Source: Nitrospirota bacterium (GTDB lineage Bacteria > Nitrospirota > Thermodesulfovibrionia > UBA6902 > BMS3Bbin08). Taken from it: a stretch of DNA of 10,435 nucleotides. The translations under genes and the position numbers were made by a program. This document shows positions 5,559 through 10,435 of the stretch, piece by piece (positions within the stretch are counted from its first letter, which is position 1; each line of letters begins with the position of its first letter). Where the stretch lies: positions 1-10,435 of the forward strand of contig JACQXH010000066.1 in assembly GCA_016208845.1 (NCBI GenBank). The letters run 5' to 3'. Below the pieces are notes generated by a model. It made no database searches. It saw only the letters and a list, made by a program, of their open reading frames with translations, and was not told the origin of the DNA.

Positions 5559-6852
5559 ATGCCGGTAATACTTGTTGTAGACGATGAGCCGCTTCAGAGA
5601 GACATCCTGAAAACTATCCTTGATTCAAAGGGATATGAGACCTACGCGGCATCTTCAGGGCACGAGGCCCTATGCATTTCCAAGAGAGCCTTTTGAGCCG
5701 TCGATAATTATCATCACTGCTCACGGGACTATATCTTCAGCTGTTGAGGCGGTCAAAAAAGGGGCCTTTGAATATCTGACCAAACCTCTGGACAAGGACA
5801 GCATTCTTCTAACCGTACGCAGGGCGGTTGAGAGGGCCTCTCTCTTAAAGCAAAACCTTCAGCTCCAGCAGGAACTTTTTGACAGATTCAAGATAGAGGG
5901 AATAATCGGGAAATCGGCCAGGATGAAAAAGGCCATAGGGATCATGCAAAAAGTCTCTTCGTCCTCAGCAACAGTGCTGATAACCGGCGAAAGCGGCACC
6001 GGCAAAGAGCTTGTTGCCCGCGCCATACATTACAACAGCCCGCGCCGGACAAGGCCATTTACAGCCCTCAACTGTGCGGCCATCCCTGATAATCTCTTTG
6101 AGAGCGAACTCTTCGGATATGAAGCAGGCGCTTTTACCGGCGCAGTGTCGCGTAAGGAAGGATTGTTCAGGACCACAGATGGAGGGACGCTTTTTCTTGA
6201 TGAGATCGGGGACCTGTCCGTACACATGCAGTCCAAGATACTCAGGGTCCTGCAGGACAAAGAGATTAGAAGGATCGGGGGCAAGGAGTCTTTTAAGGTA
6301 GATGTAAGGATCGTTGCCGCAACGAACAAGGACCTTGAAAAAGAACTGACTAAAGGCAAATTCAGGGAAGACCTTTACTACAGACTTAAGGTTGTTTCAA
6401 TAGAGCTTCCCACTCTCAGGGAAAGAATAGAAGACATTCCTATTCTTGTCGATTATTTTATCAATAAGTATAACAGGGAATTCGGCAAACGTATAAAGAA
6501 CATTGAGGTCCCTGCTATAAAGGCACTTGCCGAATACTACTGGCCGGGCAATATCAGACAGCTTGAAACGGTAGTGGAACGCGCGATGCTTATGAATGAC
6601 AAGGGAACGATAACAGTCCGCGATGTTCGCAGCGAGCTTCCGTCAGGTGCACCGCTTGAGACCTTTAATTTTGACATCCCTGACAGTGGAATGGATTTTG
6701 AAAAATTAGAGAAGGATCTTATAAGCAAGGCCATGAAAAAGGCCGGCGGTAATGCCTCAAAAGCCGCCAGACTTATCGGCATGAGTTATAAAACATTTCT
6801 TTACAGGCTGGAAAAATTCAATATCAGCAATCCGTTGGCAGGAAGTGAATAA
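5559..6852 (+). pseudogene. NtrC-family sigma-54 response regulator, receiver broken by out-of-frame deletion
   Basis: ATG 5559, with AAAGGGTG about 8 bases upstream, starts a receiver domain (VILVVDDEPLQRDIL, then SSGHEAL) that stops at TGA 5694-5696 after 45 residues. The domain resumes one frame over from about 5695 (EPSIIIITAHGT, then AFEYLTKPL). About 30 residues, including the phospho-acceptor Asp and its MPxMDG loop, are missing at the junction. The rest is intact: AAA+ domain with Walker A GESGTGKE (5986-6009), the sigma-54 contact motif GAFTGA (6127-6144), Walker B TLFLDEIGD (Asp at 6199), WPGNIRQLETVVERA, and a Fis-type helix-turn-helix NASKAARLIGMSYKTFLYRL at the C-terminus. The partner would be the kinase at 3738-5165. 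A receiver-less activator could still be made from an internal start such as TTG 5620, and such truncations can be constitutive. An assembly error is the main alternative. Confidence 0.85.
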
Positions 6853-6899
6853 GTCCTGAGTTCTCCCGGACTTTAGGAGGAACGGAACCTCTTTTTCTT
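6851..6899 (+). terminator. Probable terminator after the response regulator
   Basis: AAGTCC (6851-6856) pairs with GGACTT (6868-6873), overlapping the stop codon. GAGG (6877-6880) pairs with CCTC (6888-6891), followed directly by TTTTTCTT. The second stem is short, so termination may be partial. It separates the regulator from the PEP-CTERM gene, which has its own promoter. Confidence 0.45.
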
Positions 6900-6925
6900 A
6901 ATATCAAAAGCTTTTATTTTATTTC

Positions 6926-6955
6926 TTGACAAAAGGATAAAATGTATCGTAATAT
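6926..6955 (+). promoter_or_regulatory. Sigma-70 promoter for the PEP-CTERM gene
   Basis: TTGACA (6926-6931) is a perfect -35, followed by an 18-base spacer and TAATAT (6950-6955) in AT-rich surroundings. The start would be near 6962, leaving a leader of about 80 bases. No GG-N10-GC motif is present upstream of this gene, so control by the neighbouring sigma-54 activator is not supported. Confidence 0.55.
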
Positions 6956-7030
6956 TAATTAACAATTATTCGGAATTCTTATGTTGATATATATAAATCA
7001 TTATTGAAAGATACTAAGAAATTCGACCAA

Positions 7031-7039
7031 GGGGGGGGG
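7031..7039 (+). promoter_or_regulatory. Nine-G homopolymer forming the ribosome-binding site of the PEP-CTERM gene
   Basis: Nine consecutive G lie two bases before the ATG (ccaa, G9, caATG). This is the only Shine-Dalgarno-like sequence available. G-tracts of this length are prone to slipped-strand change, which would alter ribosome-site spacing without touching the reading frame. Homopolymer length is also a common sequencing error. Confidence 0.6.
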
Positions 7040-7041
7040 CA

Positions 7042-8076
7042 ATGAATAGCAAGCTTAAGAATTTGTTTTGTATTATCGGGTTGTCGATATTTGTTCTATT
7101 TCCTTTTGCATCTCAGGCCTCAGATTACCAGATAATTGACCTCGGAGTCGGTTATGCTTACGACGTCAATGACAACGGACAGGTCGTGGGACAGACTAAC
7201 GGGGCATTTTTATACCAGAATGGCGTTTTTTCTTATCTTGGGACCTTAGGCGGTAGTAGCAGTTGGGCTACAGGGATTAACAATAACGGACAAATTGTCG
7301 GATATTCTAATACCAGCGCCGGCGCTGTTCATGCGTTTTCCTATTTAAACAATACGATGACTGACCTCGGCACCCTCGGCGGCAAAAACAGTTGGGCTCA
7401 AGCAATTAACAATTCAGGACAAATAGCAGGCCAGGCCGATACAAATATTGTAATTAGTGGCACATTGACTCAGTCGCATGCATTTTACGCCAGCCCGATG
7501 ACAGATGCTGGCACTCTCGGTGGTTTGCATAGCTCTGCATGGGCCATTAATGACAGCGGACAGGTTGCGGGTGAGTCATACTCTAACGGAGGTTTTAATT
7601 TACGGGCTTTCTCGTATCAAAACGGCGTAATGACAAACCTCGGCACCCTCGGCGGCAACGAGAGCCGTGCACGCGGCATTAATAACAGCGGACAGATAGT
7701 TGGATGGTCTACAAACAGTTCAGGCGCTACCCGGGCCTTCTTGTACCAGAATGGTGTGATGAGCGACCTTGGCAGCGCTTTAGCATATGACATCAATGAC
7801 AGCGGACTGATAGTCGGGAGCGCAAATAATCATGGCGCATATTACTCAAACGGGACATGGTCTGACCTGGGCACGCTTGCAAGCGGCGATTTCAGCGCTG
7901 CATGGGCTGTAAATAACAGCGGACTGATTGTAGGATACGCCAATGTGAGCCCCGGATCTCCTATGCATGCTGTACTTTGGCAGCCTACAGTTGTACCGGA
8001 ACCGATCAGTTCTATTCTTTTCCTCACAGGCGGGGCAGTGCTTGCAGGGAGACGCTGCCTGAGAAAAAAGAAGTAA
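7042..8076 (+). CDS. HAF-repeat surface protein with PEP-CTERM sorting signal
   Basis: The 344-residue protein has a signal peptide ending near FASQA (about residue 26). It then carries about seven HAF-type repeats: units of roughly 45 residues built on LGTLGG, an INNSGQIVG core and HAF-x-Y-x-NG (the best copies contain GINNNGQIVG, AINNSGQIAG, AINDSGQVAG and GINNSGQIVG). It ends with a PEP-CTERM signal: VPEP at 318-321, a hydrophobic helix and the basic tail RRCLRKKK. Such proteins are cut and anchored or secreted by an exosortase, in strains that make exopolysaccharide; no exosortase is in this window. The repeats have conserved DNA too (CTCGGCACCCTCGGCGGC twice). It has its own promoter and converges on kup. 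Its ligand or structural role is unknown; an extracellular matrix or envelope role is inferred from the sorting signal. Confidence 0.9.
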   Translation: MNSKLKNLFCIIGLSIFVLFPFASQASDYQIIDLGVGYAYDVNDNGQVVGQTNGAFLYQNGVFSYLGTLGGSSSWATGINNNGQIVGYSNTSAGAVHAFSYLNNTMTDLGTLGGKNSWAQAINNSGQIAGQADTNIVISGTLTQSHAFYASPMTDAGTLGGLHSSAWAINDSGQVAGESYSNGGFNLRAFSYQNGVMTNLGTLGGNESRARGINNSGQIVGWSTNSSGATRAFLYQNGVMSDLGSALAYDINDSGLIVGSANNHGAYYSNGTWSDLGTLASGDFSAAWAVNNSGLIVGYANVSPGSPMHAVLWQPTVVPEPISSILFLTGGAVLAGRRCLRKKK

Positions 8077-8094
8077 TTTAATTTATAACAGTAA

Positions 8095-8212
8095 TTAGCC
8101 GCGGAGTTACGCGGATTGAAACAGATTAAAGTCTCGTATTGTTTTTTTCGGGCTCCCAATCCCTTAGTGCCGATAGGCAAATCCGTGTACATCCGTGTTA
8201 ATCCGTGGCTAA
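8095..8212. repeat. CCACGGATT-type inverted repeat between convergent genes
   Basis: The left arm TTAGCCGCGGAGTTACGCGG (8095-8114, extending to 8127) is matched by the complement of 8180-8212, which contains AATCCGTG, ATCCGTG and AATCCGTGGCTAA. The arms are about 33 bases and imperfect. They enclose about 52 bases including a T7 run followed by CGGGCTCCC. It lies between the ends of the PEP-CTERM gene and kup, where it may serve as a bidirectional transcript end. The gap has no other feature. Confidence 0.5.
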
Positions 8213-8235
8213 ACTTTTCTATTCTGTCTGTGCTA

Positions 8236-9950
8236 TTACATCTCAACGCGCGATATCACTCCATGCAGTTTGTGCGGCGGGAGTTTGTGGAATTGAACAA
8301 ATGCCGGTGTTAATCGCTTGATCACTGAGAATATATTCCAGGCAAAATTTCCGGTCACAATTTCTTCAAGACCATAGAATATCGTTTTTTCGTCTATGCC
8401 TGCTTCTCTCAGTATTTCTTCCACGTCAATGACTTCCATGTAGCCGATCTGTATTTCAAAGACGCGAAGGCCGTCAGCAAGATTATCCTTAAAGAAACCT
8501 ATTACGCCGAATGGGTCGTCCCGGCGGATAATAGAGACAAACACATTGTCTTCATAGATTATATTATTGTTGAACATTGTATTGAAAACATAGGGCGGTA
8601 TTGTTATTGCATCTCTTGTAAAGTAAAGCGCACTGCCTGAGATCTTATTTGTGGTCTTGTATGCCTGATTGTATTTTTCAAGGAATTCATTGATGCCCAT
8701 CGGATTAAGTGCTCTATAAAGTTTCTTCTGTCCTGATGTATAGATCACGATTATGCTGAGAGGGATCAGCGCGAGAATGATGGACCAATAGCCTCCATGC
8801 GGTATCTTATATGTATTTGAGAGGAGGAAAACAATATCTACACATGTAACGAGCAGGGACATAACTGCAAGAAAGGGTTTTCCCCTTAATGAAAATATCC
8901 AGGTCATCATGATGCCTGTCAAAGTCATAGTCCCGGTGACTGCAAGGCCATAGGCTGCGGCAAGTTGGTGAGATTCCTTGAATTCATACATGATAAACAG
9001 TACGGCAACGAGAAGAAACCAGTTGACCGTTCCTATGTATATCTGTGATCTTAGCTCAGTGGATGTATAATCTACTTTGAACATAGGCATTACATGCGTC
9101 ATTATGCCCTGATAAACAATTGAGAACATCCCGCTGATCATCGCCTGAGACGCAATAACTGTGGCCATTATGCTTAAGACAAGGAAAGGTATATAAAGAA
9201 ACTGTGCCTGATGGAATACCATCGCAAAAAGAATATTCGTTGCATCGGGATGTTGAATTTTAAAAGCACCCTGCCCGAGGTAGTTGAGCAGGAGCGCGGC
9301 AAATACAAAATACCACGCCCTGATTATAGGCCTGCGGCCCAGATGCCCCATGTCAGCATACAATGCCTCTCCGCCTGTTGCACAGAGTATGACCTCTGAG
9401 AGTATAAAAAAGCCGGTAATGCCGTTATCAATGAGGAACTTGATCGCATAGTACGGATTTACAGCCTTAAGAACGGATGGTACATTTGATATCGACGCAA
9501 TACCTGAAATTGTGAGGCACATAAACCACAGCACCATCAATGGCCCGAAGGCCCTGGCTACTTTTTCAGTACCACTTTTCTGAAAGGCAAACAGCAATAT
9601 AGCAATGACAGCCGCCCCAAGGATTAGGACATTTTGGCTTGTCTGTTCAAATCCAGGAATCAGCAGTACACCTTCAACAGCGCTCAATATACTTATGGCA
9701 GGCGTGATTACTCCGTCGCCGATAAGAAGAGAGATGCCGATGAAGGAATGGCAAGCCAGGCATATTCAACTGAAACAAGTATCATGAGTGTCCAAACGAT
9801 GAGGGATAAAACGCCGATCACATGTTCTTGCGTAGGTGTTGCGAGAAGAAACACAACAGTGAGAGTATATATGGGGCTTGTCCCTATGTCTCCAAAAACA
9901 AGTCCAAGGGATTTTATTATGCCTTTTATGGGAGATTCTTTTTCGAGCAT
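8236..9950 (-). pseudogene. kup: Kup low-affinity potassium transporter, internal out-of-frame deletion
   Basis: ATG 9950 starts a typical Kup N-terminus (KSLGLVFGDIGTSPIYTLTV to VEYAWLA, 67 residues). The frame then runs into unrelated residues and a stop at 9708-9710. Homology resumes in another frame at about 9747 (SFIGISLLIGDGVITPAISILSAVEG) and continues about 500 residues to the stop at 8236, passing the family segments GGEALYADMGHLGRRPI, LNYLGQGA, VIASQAMISG and AAYGLAVTGTM, plus the cytoplasmic C-terminal domain. About 35-45 residues between the second membrane segment and GISLLIGDG are missing, including the GEGG-containing loop of Kup proteins. Kup proteins are usually 610-650 residues, which agrees with the gap. 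The intact protein would be a proton-coupled K+ importer. As read, no functional transporter is made unless the deletion is an assembly error. Confidence 0.88.
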
Positions 9951-9959
9951 TAAGGGTTA

Positions 9960-9968
9960 ATTATAGCA
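9960..9968 (-). promoter_or_regulatory. Extended -10 promoter giving a nearly leaderless kup mRNA
   Basis: On the minus strand TGC-TATAAT (9968-9960) is a perfect -10 with the TGN extension; no good -35 lies upstream. Transcription would start near 9953, about three bases before the ATG (9950). No Shine-Dalgarno is present in TTAACCCTTAATG. Confidence 0.5.
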
Positions 9969-10012
9969 TTTCCCATATGATTCTATGGAAGTGTTAATCC
10001 TATGAAAAACGT

Positions 10013-10140
10013 TTAACCACAGAGACACAGAGAACTAAATAAGAAATAGGAAATAAGAAATTGGAAGTGAAAATCTATTGTATTTTGTTTTTCATTTTTC
10101 ATTTCTTATTTCTTATTTTCCTCTGTATCTCTGTGGTAAA
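10013..10140. repeat. CCACAGAG-type inverted repeat, copy 3 (long)
   Basis: The left arm TTAACCACAGAGACACAGAG (10013-10032, continuing through AAGAAATAGGAAATAAGAAA) matches the complement of 10088-10140, which ends CTCTGTATCTCTGTGGTAAA. The arms are about 53-60 bases, imperfect and separated by about 15 bases. This makes a long A/T-rich hairpin between the DedA remnant and kup. It belongs with the copies at 5168-5237 and 5457-5519. No gene is visible in this gap. Confidence 0.6.
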
Positions 10141-10150
10141 TAATTTGCAG

Positions 10151-10348
10151 TTATCGGTTTAATCCCACCTGGATTTTAAATATCTGTAATCCGGATAGAC
10201 CGCAAAGAATAAAAACCACAAGTAAAAAAAGGAAATGCTCTATCCGTATGAGAGTGGCATCTTCAGGAAAAGGAAGCCCTATGCCTCCGAGAATAAGAAG
10301 GGAGAAAAGACCTATATAAGGAAAGTGCTGTACGAGAGATGGAAACAG
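10151..10348 (-). pseudogene. DedA-family membrane protein remnant, truncated and internally deleted
   Basis: The minus strand encodes 65 residues ending at TAA 10151. They begin LFPSLVQHFPYIGLFSLLIL, then GGIGLPFPEDATLI, which matches the N-terminal region of DedA / VTT-domain proteins (GxGLPxPE signature). Directly after this, from about 10246, comes RIEHFLFLLVVFILCGLSG and a short basic end, which looks like the last membrane segment and tail of such a protein. The roughly 130 residues between are absent, in frame. There is no ATG; the first codons appear replaced by the element at 10352-10435. DedA proteins are flippase-like membrane proteins of about 200 residues, so this fragment cannot work as one. 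The N-terminal match is good; the C-terminal assignment is less certain. Confidence 0.6.
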
Positions 10349-10351
10349 AAT

Positions 10352-10435
10352 ATACTATTTTTAGTTGAAATTTAAAAGAGTGGCTCCCCCGTGGCATAAT
10401 CCACGGTAACCATTATGAAAAAGAAAGGAGCCACA
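10352..10435. mobile_element. Probable edge of an insertion sequence, running off the window
   Basis: DedA homology stops abruptly at about 10350 and is followed by an AT-rich stretch and an 8-base inverted repeat GTGGCTCC (10380-10387) / GGAGCCAC (10427-10434). Inside it is the perfect hairpin CCGTGG (10389-10394) / CCACGG (10401-10406). AAAGGAG near the end could be a ribosome site for a plus-strand gene beyond the window. The arrangement resembles a terminus of an IS element, possibly IS21-like; the family is a guess. No transposase is visible. Confidence 0.4.

Noticed and set aside
3738..8076. PrsK/PrsR-type control of the PEP-CTERM gene by the adjacent kinase and regulator
   Set aside because: The kinase lacks the PrsK layout, and no GG-N10-GC promoter lies upstream of the PEP-CTERM gene; a sigma-70 promoter is present instead.
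7842..8246. Minus-strand frame over the end of the PEP-CTERM gene
   Set aside because: It is antisense to the PEP-CTERM signal and covers an intergenic repeat; no domain or ribosome site supports it.

Overview
This window looks like chromosomal DNA of an environmental Gram-negative bacterium with mid-range GC. It carries a periplasmic sensor, a two-component pair with a sigma-54 activator, and a PEP-CTERM surface protein (which implies an exosortase elsewhere). Its intergenic regions are full of dispersed palindromic repeats of kinds common in Nitrospirota and former Deltaproteobacteria. That placement is an inference; no rRNA or marker gene is present. The right end stops inside what looks like an insertion-sequence edge, a common place for contigs to break.

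Left block (1-3454, minus strand). In transcription order it holds two paralogous exported PstS-like binding proteins (3454-2687 and 2513-1752), a small rhodanese (1733-1419) and a membrane-anchored sensor with a very long helical ectodomain (1277 to beyond the left edge). Both binding proteins lack the phosphate-ligand motif of true PstS, and no pstCAB genes are visible. The block therefore reads better as a ligand-sensing or oxyanion/sulfur-related cluster than as a phosphate importer. A sigma-54-type promoter candidate (3572-3588) points into it.

Middle block (3738-6852, plus strand). A CACHE-like sensor histidine kinase is followed, after about 390 bases of repeats including a MITE-like element with a possible target duplication, by an NtrC-family sigma-54 activator. 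The activator's receiver domain is broken: a short out-of-frame deletion removes the phospho-acceptor region. The kinase has Val instead of an acidic residue after its phospho-His. The natural hypothesis is that this pair controls the divergent binding-protein operon through sigma-54, and that the system is decaying or rewired in this genome.

Right block (6853-10435). A HAF-repeat PEP-CTERM surface protein has a sigma-70 promoter and a nine-G tract at its ribosome-binding site. It converges on a kup potassium transporter gene (minus strand) that also carries a short out-of-frame internal deletion. Upstream of kup is a DedA-like remnant, itself internally shortened and cut at its 5' end by a probable insertion-sequence edge. 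Three genes with short internal deletions within 5 kb is the most unusual physical feature here: either real decay or an assembly problem.
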